This document shows positions 1 to 5,636 of a DNA stretch of 12,984 bases, piece after piece. The position numbers and the translations under genes were made by a program. Under the pieces are notes generated by a model. It was not told where the DNA came from and searched no databases. It saw only the letters and a list, made by a program, of their open reading frames with translations. Source of the DNA: an uncultured Desulfobacca sp. (lineage in GTDB: Bacteria > Desulfobacterota > Desulfobaccia > Desulfobaccales > Desulfobaccaceae); contig CALGOE010000057.1 in the NCBI GenBank assembly GCA_937958145.1, positions 1-12,984 on the forward strand, written 5' to 3'. The first letter of the stretch is position 1. Every line of letters starts with the position of its first letter.

Positions 1-436
1 CTCGGGCCACCATGACCCGGCGTTTCATCCCGCCGGAGAGGTGCTTCACCGGGCTGTCCCGGCGGTCCTGCAGGTCCACATAGGCCAAGAGGGTCTCGGT
101 TTGGGCCCGCCGCAGCGCCGCCGGCATCCGGAAGAGCCGGCCGTGAATATCCAGATTTTCCCGGACCGTCAGTTCCAGGTCCAGATTGATGACCTGGGGG
201 ACCAGCCCCACCTGGCGTTTGGCCTGCAAAGACTGACGCTCAAAATGATAGTCGTTGAGGTAGGCGTCTCCGGCCGTGGCGCGCGTCAGCCCGGTAAGGA
301 TGCGGATGGTCGTGGTCTTGCCGGAGCCGTTGGGTCCCAGATAGGCGAAGAGCTCGCCCGGCCGCACCTCCAAAGAAACGCCGTTGAGCGCGGGAATATC
401 TTTGTAACGCTTGACCAGGTTATGGATGGCGATCAT
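1..436 (-). CDS. ABC transporter ATP-binding protein (N-terminal part, runs off left edge)
   Basis: Only the first 145 residues are in the window; the C-terminal part lies beyond base 1. The minus-strand reading starts at ATG 436-434 (MIAIHNLVKRY). It shows a Walker A motif GPNGSGKTT at about residues 34-42, a Q-loop (GLVPQ) at about 83-87, and the ABC signature LSGGM followed by KRRVMVAR at about residues 131-143. The order and the GGM form of the signature match the NatA/DrrA/CcmA type of ATPase, which energises a separate membrane permease for export. The permease should lie to the left, outside the window. No clear ribosome binding site precedes the ATG. An in-frame TTG 11 codons upstream, directly preceded by a stop, is the only other option and is unlikely. 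The substrate cannot be told. The gene is divergent from the arsenic genes and need not belong with them. Confidence 0.93.
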   Translation of the reverse strand, partial: MIAIHNLVKRYKDIPALNGVSLEVRPGELFAYLGPNGSGKTTTIRILTGLTRATAGDAYLNDYHFERQSLQAKRQVGLVPQVINLDLELTVRENLDIHGRLFRMPAALRRAQTETLLAYVDLQDRRDSPVKHLSGGMKRRVMVAR

Positions 437-719
437 GTTTTGGTTGTCGGTGGTAGGTGGTCGGTGCAATCAATTTCCGGTTGCCGCAACACGTTGTCTT
501 TGATCGGGATGAGGCCGTTGTCTGCCAGTGGCGGCAAAAGATCGGTGCCACCGGGCCGCCAGGGCTTTGGCCGGCCGATAAACTTCTCTCTTTTCGCATA
601 TCATGTTTTTTCATCCTGGCCAAGGAGTTCTTGCCTGGCCGCAGCCACCGGCTCATCCAGCTGAAGTGAGTCGGCGTGGAATCTTCGATGAACCCAGAGG
701 GGCTTTTTCGCAAGTCCCC
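437..719. other. Intergenic region between the divergent ABC gene and the first promoter
   Basis: No convincing gene was found here. Open frames on both strands lack ribosome binding sites and known motifs. The only structure seen is an imperfect inverted repeat at 698-720 (AGGGG-CTT, loop, AAG-T-CCCCT) that ends on the first base of the -35 box of the following promoter. It has no U-tract after it, so it does not look like a terminator for either strand. Confidence 0.6.
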
Positions 720-748
720 TTGACAATATTCGTTTATCCGGTTATAGA
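720..748 (+). promoter_or_regulatory. Sigma70-type promoter overlapped by putative ArsR operator, copy 1
   Basis: TTGACA (720-725) and TATAGA (743-748) are separated by exactly 17 bp, a near-consensus sigma70 promoter. Between and over the -10 box lies an operator-like sequence with core CGGTTATA at 739-746. An exact 6-bp inverted repeat, TTTATC (733-738) / GATAAA (747-752), flanks that core. The same core recurs in front of arsR and of acr3. Its place between -35 and -10 fits repression by ArsR with relief by As(III). The expected transcript start is near 755, just before the Shine-Dalgarno sequence of the 69-aa gene. Confidence 0.75.
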
Positions 749-784
749 TAAACTAATAACTGAAGTACGCAGGTGGAAAAGAAT

Positions 785-994
785 ATGCCAAGACTCCCCA
801 AAGACATTGCTATCGGCAACGACATCTTTGCCACCGGGCCTTTTTGCCCCTGGACGCCAAAACCCGAGGCCGAGATGATCGAAATCTGCCCCAGCGATTG
901 CAGCTGTCATGCCGCTGGCGAGGCTGAAGGGCAAAAACCGGCGGATCAGGAACAGGGAGGGCCGAGACAGGCGAAGCCGGCGCCAAGGTCATGA
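785..994 (+). CDS. Small Cys-containing protein of unknown function (69 aa)
   Basis: The family is not recognised. ATG 785 is preferred over the in-frame GTG at 773, because AGGTGG (771-776) sits 8 bases before it. The product is soluble, with no membrane segment. Its central part has a CPW element followed by a cluster CPSDCSC, four Cys in all, which could ligate a metal or metalloid. The C-terminal third is low-complexity, rich in Gln, Pro, Gly and Lys, and could be unstructured. It is the first open frame behind a strong promoter carrying a putative ArsR site, so As(III)-dependent expression is likely. An 88-base spacer with an inverted repeat (GCCGGT 1023-1028 / ACCGGC 1038-1043) separates it from the next gene. 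It might instead be a gene relic or a leader region; codon use is plausible but the evidence is modest. Confidence 0.5.
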   Translation: MPRLPKDIAIGNDIFATGPFCPWTPKPEAEMIEICPSDCSCHAAGEAEGQKPADQEQGGPRQAKPAPRS

Positions 995-1082
995 GGTACC
1001 GGACGATGGGCCAGGAAGTCCTGCCGGTTTCTTAGATACCGGCGCTAATTCGGCAACGGTTGAAGCATGAGGAGAGACGACC

Positions 1083-1298
1083 ATGCTCAAAGACAACACC
1101 GTGATTACTTTGCATCCCGAAGACATGTTCCAGCTGCACAGCATTCTGCTGGATGAGGATCGGGACGCGGCCCTGGATTTCCTGGCCAACGTCATCAAGA
1201 AAAAAGTTGATGCCGCCAGCAAACCACATTGCCGGCCGGTCTTTGAACTGGAACAGGGCAAGATGCCGGAATTCATCGCCAACCGGCTTGAGCGTTAA
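1083..1298 (+). CDS. Conserved-looking hypothetical protein (71 aa)
   Basis: The family is not recognised. The start ATG 1083 follows a good GAGGAG Shine-Dalgarno sequence about 8 bases upstream. The protein is small, soluble and predicted mostly helical. It begins with a short strand-like stretch (NTVITLHPEDM), followed by an acidic/amphipathic helix with LLDEDRDAALDFL and a Lys-rich turn (IKKK). It has a single Cys within KPHCRP near residue 50. The HCRP-F-E stretch could be a small turn or a metal contact, but nothing proves it. It lies 32 bases before the ferritin-like gene and shares the operator-bearing promoter at 720-748, so it probably belongs to the same stress operon. Function unknown. 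Confidence 0.72.
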   Translation: MLKDNTVITLHPEDMFQLHSILLDEDRDAALDFLANVIKKKVDAASKPHCRPVFELEQGKMPEFIANRLER

Positions 1299-1330
1299 AA
1301 GAGGCTTTGAGCCCAACCGGAGGAGATCTT

Positions 1331-1780
1331 ATGGACCAGGAAATCCAGGCCCTGCTGCACGAGGCGATTGCCCAGGCGGAACTGTCGCACCAGTTTTACC
1401 GGGATCTGGCCGCCTCGGTGGACCATCCGGAAACCAGAGATATTTTGCAGTTTCTGGCCGACAACGAACTGGAGCATAAGAATTTTTTAGCCCGCTGGCT
1501 GGCCGGCGAAGTCTGCCCTCTGACGCCGCCGGCCAAAGATTTTCATCTCTCGGAATTATTGGAACTGCCCCGTCTCACCAGGGAGCTGTCCCCCAAGGAC
1601 GCCCTGGCCCTGGCGGTGAAACGCAAAGAGGCTTCCTATAAGTTTTATCAGAACTTGGCCAACCACCAGCCGGACGGCGAGGTCAAGGAATTCCTCAACA
1701 AGATGGCCATGATGAAATTGGCCGACAAAGACCGGCTGGAGGACCTGTTTGACAACGTGGCCTTTCCGGAAGTCTGGTAA
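1331..1780 (+). CDS. Ferritin-like / rubrerythrin-family protein with a half-lost diiron site
   Basis: A 149-residue four-helix protein of the ferritin-like (rubrerythrin diiron-domain) superfamily. ATG 1331 is chosen because AGGAGA (1321-1326) precedes it at normal spacing; an earlier in-frame start at 1307 has no such site. Helix 1 carries E17 (AELSHQFYRDLA) and helix 2 carries the E46-L-E-H49 metal motif. Helix 3 (KRKEASYKFYQNLA) supplies E99. In helix 4, where relatives have an ExxH (typically ...MELAHKDRLE), this protein has K128-L-A-D131, so two expected iron ligands are missing. No C-terminal rubredoxin domain is present. Relatives detoxify peroxide or store and redox-cycle iron in anaerobes. 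This one may bind one metal, or none, and act differently. It is the third gene of the operon led by the operator-bearing promoter at 720-748. Confidence 0.85.
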   Translation: MDQEIQALLHEAIAQAELSHQFYRDLAASVDHPETRDILQFLADNELEHKNFLARWLAGEVCPLTPPAKDFHLSELLELPRLTRELSPKDALALAVKRKEASYKFYQNLANHQPDGEVKEFLNKMAMMKLADKDRLEDLFDNVAFPEVW

Positions 1781-1873
1781 GATCTTTGCCGAGGGGATGC
1801 GATAATTGATCTGCCGGGGCGGCGCGGGCGGAATCCTCGGGCACAGCCGCTGATGAGAGTAATTTGCCGGCAC

Positions 1874-1897
1874 TATATTTATTTAATCGGTTATACG
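1874..1897 (+). promoter_or_regulatory. arsR promoter/operator, copy 2
   Basis: The core CGGTTATA (1888-1895) is preceded by TATATTTATTTAAT. Of the 23 aligned positions (1874-1896), 19 match the copy before acr3 and 17 match the copy at 725-747. The -10 box would be TATACG (1892-1897); no good -35 is visible at 16-18 bp. The predicted transcript start (about 1904) falls next to the arsR ATG at 1905. The site fits autorepression by ArsR. Confidence 0.7.
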
Positions 1898-1904
1898 CAT
1901 TTTT

Positions 1905-2306
1905 ATGAAAAAGCACGCGCAGATCTTCAAATCCCTGGGGGATGAGACCCGCCTGAAAATTCTCTGGCTCCTGGCCCAGCGTCAGGAGATCTGTGTCTGT
2001 GATATCGTTGCCGTTTTAGGGATTACTCAATCAAAGGCTTCCCGGCATCTGCGGCATCTCTATCACCTGGGTTGGGTCACCGATCGCCGGGACGGCTTGT
2101 GGATGTATTACCGTCTGGCCGTGGCTCCCGACAGCTTGGCAGAGAAGTTGCTGAAACTGCTGGTGGAAACCATGGCGCGGCAGCCGGATATGCAGGCCCT
2201 GTTGGCCAAACTGGATGATTGTCTGGCCTGCAAGCAGCAATCCCGGTGCACCGGCAGAGCGCCGGTCAGGGTTGAGCAATTCTCCTGGGACCTATCAGAA
2301 CCGTAA
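1905..2306 (+). CDS. arsR: ArsR-family As(III)-responsive transcriptional repressor
   Basis: A 133-residue winged-helix repressor of the ArsR/SmtB family. It is expected to leave its operators when As(III) or Sb(III) binds. The N-terminus (MKKHAQIFKSLGDETRLKIL) is typical of family starts, so ATG 1905 is right. The metalloid-binding box reads EICVCDIV, with C30 and C32 matching the ELCVCDL box of classical ArsR proteins. The recognition helix follows (ITQSKASRHLRHL, about 40-52), then the wing (DRRDGLWMYYRL, about 60-71). The C-terminal region is longer than usual and adds C106-x2-C109-x5-C115, which might make a second metal site. No Shine-Dalgarno sequence precedes the ATG and the promoter abuts it, so the message may be leaderless. 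Three matching operators (720-748, 1874-1897, 2321-2344) suggest it controls itself and both flanking operons. Confidence 0.95.
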   Translation: MKKHAQIFKSLGDETRLKILWLLAQRQEICVCDIVAVLGITQSKASRHLRHLYHLGWVTDRRDGLWMYYRLAVAPDSLAEKLLKLLVETMARQPDMQALLAKLDDCLACKQQSRCTGRAPVRVEQFSWDLSEP

Positions 2307-2320
2307 TATTTTTTTCCTAT

Positions 2321-2344
2321 CATATTTAATAAACCGGTTATACA
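2321..2344 (+). promoter_or_regulatory. acr3 promoter/operator, copy 3
   Basis: The core CGGTTATA (2335-2342) is preceded by CATATTTAATAAAC; 19 of 23 positions match the arsR site. The -10 would be TATACA (2339-2344), with a weak or absent -35. The transcript would begin near 2351, giving a leader of about 160 bases before acr3. ArsR control of the efflux operon is inferred from the shared site. Confidence 0.7.
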
Positions 2345-2352
2345 GATGAAGC

Positions 2353-2370
2353 TTTGGCAAAATGGCCAAA
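2353..2370 (+). other. Short hairpin at the predicted 5' end of the acr3 message
   Basis: TTTGGC (2353-2358) and GCCAAA (2365-2370) form a perfect 6-bp stem with a 6-base loop, starting about 2 bases after the predicted transcript start. A 5'-terminal stem of this kind can protect mRNA from decay. No U-tract follows, so it is not a terminator. Confidence 0.4.
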
Positions 2371-2373
2371 TCT

Positions 2374-2454
2374 GTTATCCTGAACGAAGTGAAGAATCTT
2401 AGCCCATTAACAAGATTATATTTTTCGCTTCGGTGGGCTATGCTCAGAGTGACC
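2374..2454. repeat. Degenerate intergenic inverted-repeat element (MITE-like)
   Basis: The left end reads GTTATCCTGAACGAAGTGAA. The right end, read on the opposite strand, starts GGTCACTCTGAGCATAGC and carries CGAAGCGAA further in. Both resemble the widespread bacterial intergenic element whose ends read GTCATTCTGAGCGAAGCGAAG, recalled from general knowledge. The copy is diverged and only partly symmetric. It sits in the leader between the acr3 promoter and start codon, so it would be transcribed. Confidence 0.4.
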
Positions 2455-2513
2455 AGAAAAAGAAAAAGCCGATTTTACAAGAGGCTTAGATATTGAGGAG
2501 ATAGGAGTTCTTT

Positions 2514-3692
2514 ATGGCTGCCACTGTTGCGAAGCGTTTAGGGTTTGTGGAGCGTTTTTTGACGCTGTGGATCATCCTGGCCATGGTCTTCGGGGTATTT
2601 TTAGGTTACCTGATACCTGGAGTCGCCAAATTCATTGACCTTTTTTCGGTGGGGACCACCAACATCCCCATCGCCATCGGTCTGATTTTAATGATGTATC
2701 CGCCCTTGGCGCGGGTCAATTACCGGGAATTGCACCGGGTCTTTTCCCAGTTCAGGATTCTGGCCTTATCCCTGGTCATGAACTGGGCGGTGGGGCCGGT
2801 GTTAATGTTCTTCCTGGCGGTGGCCTTTCTTTCGGGCTATCCCGAATACGCTGTGGGTCTGATTCTCGTTGGCCTGGCCCGCTGCATCGCCATGGTCTTG
2901 GTCTGGAACGAACTGGCAATGGGACACCGGGAGTATTGTGCCGGGCTGGTGGCCTTTAACGCCATCTTTCAGATGGCTCTCTATGCGGTGTATGCCTATC
3001 TGTTCATTTCCGTCTTCCCCCATTGGCTGGGTCTGGCCTTTGCCCGCGAGATTCATGTCGGCATCCTGGACGTCGTGGTCACGGTGCTCATTTATTTGGG
3101 CATCCCTTTCTTTTCGGGCATGTTGAGCTACTTTATCCTGGGGGGGATCAAGGGCCGGCAGTGGTATGAAGAAAAATTTATCCCCAAAGTCAGCCCGATC
3201 ACACTGATAGCCCTGCTCTTTACCATCGTGGTGATGTTTTCGCTGAAAGGGGAATATATCGTCAGCCTGCCCCTGGACGTGGTCCGGGTGGCCATCCCCT
3301 TGGCCATTTATTTTCTGGTCATGTTCATCATAACCTTTTTCATAGCCAAGAAATTAGGCGCCGACTACCCGGTGACGGCCACGTTGTCCTTTACCTCCGC
3401 CTCCAATGACTTTGAGCTGGCCATTGCGGTGGCCATTGCGGTTTTTGGTATCCACTCCGGTCAGGCTTTTGCCGCGGTCATCGGTCCGCTGCTGGAGGTG
3501 CCGATTTTGCTGGCCCTGGTGCACCTGTCTCTCCGGTTCAAAAGGAAGTATTTTACCTTGCCGCACTGTAGCGTTTGCGGTGTGGAGGCGGGCCTGAGTT
3601 ATCTCTTCCAGGCCAAGAATAGTCAGCATGAGGCCTACCTTTGTCCGAAATGTGCCCATGAGATCATGCATGCCTCGGCGAAGCAAGATTAA
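2514..3692 (+). CDS. acr3: Acr3-type arsenite efflux permease with a C-terminal four-Cys tail
   Basis: A 392-residue integral membrane protein of the BART/Acr3 family, which exports As(III) as a proton-coupled antiporter in the inner membrane. About ten hydrophobic segments are visible between residues 15 and 340. The family hallmarks are GLARCIAMVLVWNELAMG, with the essential conserved Cys at C124, and SASNDFELAIAVAIAVFG in the second half. ATG 2514 follows GGAG/AGGAG-type sites in ATTGAGGAGATAGGAG. After the last membrane segment the protein carries an extra cytosolic tail of about 45 residues with C352-SV-C355 and C377-PK-C380 plus His residues. This looks like a small zinc-ribbon or As(III)-binding knuckle, and typical Acr3 proteins end before such a tail. 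It is the first structural gene behind operator copy 3, and the usp gene follows after 26 bases. Confidence 0.95.
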   Translation: MAATVAKRLGFVERFLTLWIILAMVFGVFLGYLIPGVAKFIDLFSVGTTNIPIAIGLILMMYPPLARVNYRELHRVFSQFRILALSLVMNWAVGPVLMFFLAVAFLSGYPEYAVGLILVGLARCIAMVLVWNELAMGHREYCAGLVAFNAIFQMALYAVYAYLFISVFPHWLGLAFAREIHVGILDVVVTVLIYLGIPFFSGMLSYFILGGIKGRQWYEEKFIPKVSPITLIALLFTIVVMFSLKGEYIVSLPLDVVRVAIPLAIYFLVMFIITFFIAKKLGADYPVTATLSFTSASNDFELAIAVAIAVFGIHSGQAFAAVIGPLLEVPILLALVHLSLRFKRKYFTLPHCSVCGVEAGLSYLFQAKNSQHEAYLCPKCAHEIMHASAKQD

Positions 3693-3718
3693 GCGGCAAA
3701 GAAGAGGAGAAGCAATCC

Positions 3719-4594
3719 ATGTTCAAAAAAATTATCCTGGCCACCGACCTCTCCCCTGCCTGGGATGAAATAGTCGCCTGTGCCACAGAATTCAAGATCC
3801 TGGGTGCTACCGAGCTCATTTTGACTCATGTCATCACCGTCAAGTTCATGGGCGGCATGGAGGCCAGCCTGCGGGCCGAGGCAGAACCGAAACTGGCGGC
3901 CCAGAAAGAATCTCTCGAACGCCAGGGTTTCGACGTGAGTGTGGAGCTCCCCCAGGGCCTGCCGGCCTATTCCCTCAATGAGGTGGCGCAGCGGTATGGG
4001 GCCAACCTCATTGTTCTCGGTTCCCACGGTAAGTCACTGTGGCGGGAGGCGGTGTTGGGGTGCTTTACCTGTGCCGTGCTGCATCAAACCAGGTATCCGA
4101 CGCTGGTGCTCAATGTGCAGATCAGTAAGGAGGGGGAAGCCGGGACCTGTCGGCTCAACTGCGCCGAGTTGTTCCGGCATATCCTTTATCCTACTGATTT
4201 TTCAACGATATCCGAACAGGCCGGCGGCCTCCTGACCCTTTTGGCGCCCCGGGGGGTAAGCCAGGTCACGGTTCTGCATGCCCTGGACCTGCCCGAAACC
4301 GAGACTTTCCCGCCGGGCTACCGGGAAAAGGCCGAAGCCCAAGCCCGGGCTGCCCTGCAGGACGCGGTAGCCAAGCTCCAACAGGCCGGCGTGCCTCAGG
4401 TCGAGTCTATCTTTGCGCCAGGCCGGCCCATTCCGGCGATTTTGCAGGTCTTGCAAGGCCAGGATATTTCGCTGATCGTCTTGGGCACCCAGGGAAAAGG
4501 CTTTCTGAAAGAAATCTTCCTGGGCAGCGTCGCCCACAATGTCGCCCGTCTGGCGCCTTGCCCGGTGCTGTTGATACCGCCGGCGACCCGCTGA
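3719..4594 (+). CDS. Universal stress protein, two tandem UspA domains
   Basis: A 291-residue cytosolic protein with two UspA-fold domains. Domain 1 (about 1-140) starts MFKKIILATDLSP and ends with GSHGKSLWREAVLGC. Domain 2 (about 150-291) starts RHILYPTDFS and ends with GTQGKGFLKEIFLGSVAHNV followed by CPVLLIPP. Domain 2 keeps the full ATP-binding pattern G-x2-G-x9-G-S. In domain 1 the last position is Cys (GCFTC) instead of Ser/Thr, so ATP binding there may be altered. The start follows AGAGGAGA at good spacing. Tandem Usp proteins help cells survive stress, and usp genes occur in arsenic islands of other bacteria. It is probably co-transcribed with acr3. The Cys-rich first domain (GCFTC, and later C-RLN-C) could also be redox or metalloid sensitive; that is inference. 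Confidence 0.93.
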   Translation: MFKKIILATDLSPAWDEIVACATEFKILGATELILTHVITVKFMGGMEASLRAEAEPKLAAQKESLERQGFDVSVELPQGLPAYSLNEVAQRYGANLIVLGSHGKSLWREAVLGCFTCAVLHQTRYPTLVLNVQISKEGEAGTCRLNCAELFRHILYPTDFSTISEQAGGLLTLLAPRGVSQVTVLHALDLPETETFPPGYREKAEAQARAALQDAVAKLQQAGVPQVESIFAPGRPIPAILQVLQGQDISLIVLGTQGKGFLKEIFLGSVAHNVARLAPCPVLLIPPATR

Positions 4595-4772
4595 GTTGCA
4601 TGACAACGGGTTGCGGATATATGAGGAGATATGGTCGGCGATTGATCGGCTTGGTCTGACTGGCATGAGGTTTAAGGCATGAACATCTATCCTGCCTGAG
4701 GGGGGCGTTCCTGGCTCCGGCTCTTAAGTAACCGGCAAAAGTGTCGCCTACCGGAAGGCAACAAGGTTCAGG

Positions 4773-4788
4773 AAGCGTTGCAACGCTT
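4773..4788. promoter_or_regulatory. Perfect 16-bp palindrome upstream of the lipoyl gene run
   Basis: AAGCGTTG followed by CAACGCTT is a perfect 16-bp palindrome, 31 bases before the start of the thioredoxin-fold gene. It lies in the 225-base gap (4595-4819) that separates acr3-usp from the lipoyl genes. No U-run follows and no good -35/-10 pair is evident. It may be an operator for a second regulator, or a processing or attenuation hairpin. Nothing else was recognised in this gap. Confidence 0.45.
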
Positions 4789-4819
4789 AAACACTGAATA
4801 GACGAAGAGGTGCATGATT

Positions 4820-5164
4820 ATGTCAGGAAATGATGTGGTAACGGTAAAAATTCTCGAACTGCCGGGGGTTTCGGGCGGCTGCTCGTGCGGCACGGTGGCC
4901 TGTTCCCCTGAGATGGCGGCGCTCTTTCAGCAAAAAGTGGCCGAACTGCGGGCCGCCCTGGAAGAGGCCTATCCCGGCCGCACCCGGGTGGAATATATCA
5001 ATCTGAAGGAGAACGAGGCGGCGCGTGAGAGCGAGGCAGGCCAACTCTTGGTGACGCGTCGTTATCCCGGCCCCTTAGTGGTTATTAACGAGGAGCCGCG
5101 TTTCGCCGGCAGTATTCTCATTGCCAAGATTGTCAAAGAAGTCGGCAAGGCCCTGACTGCCTGA
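4820..5164 (+). CDS. Thioredoxin-fold protein with ArsD-like C-x-C-x4-C cluster
   Basis: A 114-residue cytosolic protein. The pattern reads as a thioredoxin-like fold: first strand VKILEL, a Cys-bearing loop, helix (MAALFQQKVAELRAALEEAY), strand (RVEYINL), then a Pro-bearing turn and strand (YPGPLVVINEE) and a last helix (IAKIVKEVGKAL). The loop has C21-S-C23-x4-C28. Its C-x4-C part has the spacing of Cys13/Cys18 in the As(III) metallochaperone ArsD, which is also thioredoxin-like and uses three Cys. ATG 4820 is preferred over ATG 4814, because GAAGAGG (4804-4810) is 9 bases before it. The next gene follows after 16 bases. It is likely an As(III) carrier or a disulfide/dithiol partner. It lacks a canonical CxxC, so it is not an ordinary thioredoxin. 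The exact family is not recognised. Confidence 0.8.
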   Translation: MSGNDVVTVKILELPGVSGGCSCGTVACSPEMAALFQQKVAELRAALEEAYPGRTRVEYINLKENEAARESEAGQLLVTRRYPGPLVVINEEPRFAGSILIAKIVKEVGKALTA

Positions 5165-5180
5165 TCATAAAGGAAAATCT

Positions 5181-5636
5181 ATGAGCGAATATCTGGAAAC
5201 CACCTACGAAAAATTCATTTTCAAGGTAAAAGTAAGCTACCTCTATAGCCAGGAGGAGTTTTGGGTTAATTTTCAGGATGGCACGGCAACCATGGGGTTG
5301 ACCGACTTTCTGCAGAAGGCCAAGGGCGACGTGGCTTTTCTGGAGACCGTGGAGCCGGGAACCGAGGTCAAGCGGGGTGACGAGATCGGCAGTATCGAGA
5401 CCATCAAGGCCACTTTTCCCATCATCGCACCGGTATCCGGCCAGATCGTCGAGGTCAACCCCGAGCTTGACGCCAGCCCCTATCTGATCAATCAGGATCC
5501 TTATGGGGCCGGCTGGATTTATCGGCTCCAGGTGAGCAACCCGGAGGCCGACAAGGCTCAGCTCCTGGAGGCCAACGCCTATTTCGAGATCATGAAGGGT
5601 AAGGTCGCCGAGGAGGCGAAGAAACTCTATGGCTAA
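5181..5636 (+). CDS. GcvH-like lipoyl carrier protein
   Basis: A 151-residue protein of the glycine cleavage H-protein fold. After an unusual 25-residue lead, the H-protein core reads FWVNFQDGTATMGLTDFLQKAKGDVAFLETVEPGTEV (residues 27-63). The lipoylation hairpin follows as GSIETIKATFPIIAPVSGQI, with K76 in the place of the lipoylated Lys. The end (ANAYFEIMKGKVAEEAKKLYG) also matches H proteins. The start follows AAAGGA (5169-5174). No gcvT or gcvP lies nearby. Instead the carrier is followed by lpd, lipA and a lipM-like gene, enough to make and re-reduce its lipoyl arm. By analogy with the lipoate-binding proteins of sulfur oxidation (LbpA) and the GcvH-L proteins of redox-stress operons, it is probably not a glycine cleavage subunit. 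It may be a dithiol carrier for arsenic detoxification. It overlaps the next gene by 8 bases. Confidence 0.9.
   Translation: MSEYLETTYEKFIFKVKVSYLYSQEEFWVNFQDGTATMGLTDFLQKAKGDVAFLETVEPGTEVKRGDEIGSIETIKATFPIIAPVSGQIVEVNPELDASPYLINQDPYGAGWIYRLQVSNPEADKAQLLEANAYFEIMKGKVAEEAKKLYG

Noticed and set aside
41..664. Plus-strand open frame of 207 codons at the left edge
   Set aside because: It overlaps the ABC ATPase on the opposite strand, which has Walker A, Q-loop and signature motifs; the plus-strand product has no family features.
420..713. Minus-strand frame that could be a small gene upstream of the ABC gene
   Set aside because: It overlaps the ATPase start, lacks protein-like motifs and a Shine-Dalgarno sequence, and uses rare-looking composition.
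1788..1842. GCCGAGG ... CCTCGGGC inverted repeat after the ferritin-like gene as a terminator
   Set aside because: The loop is about 40 bases and no U-tract follows, so it is not a credible intrinsic terminator.
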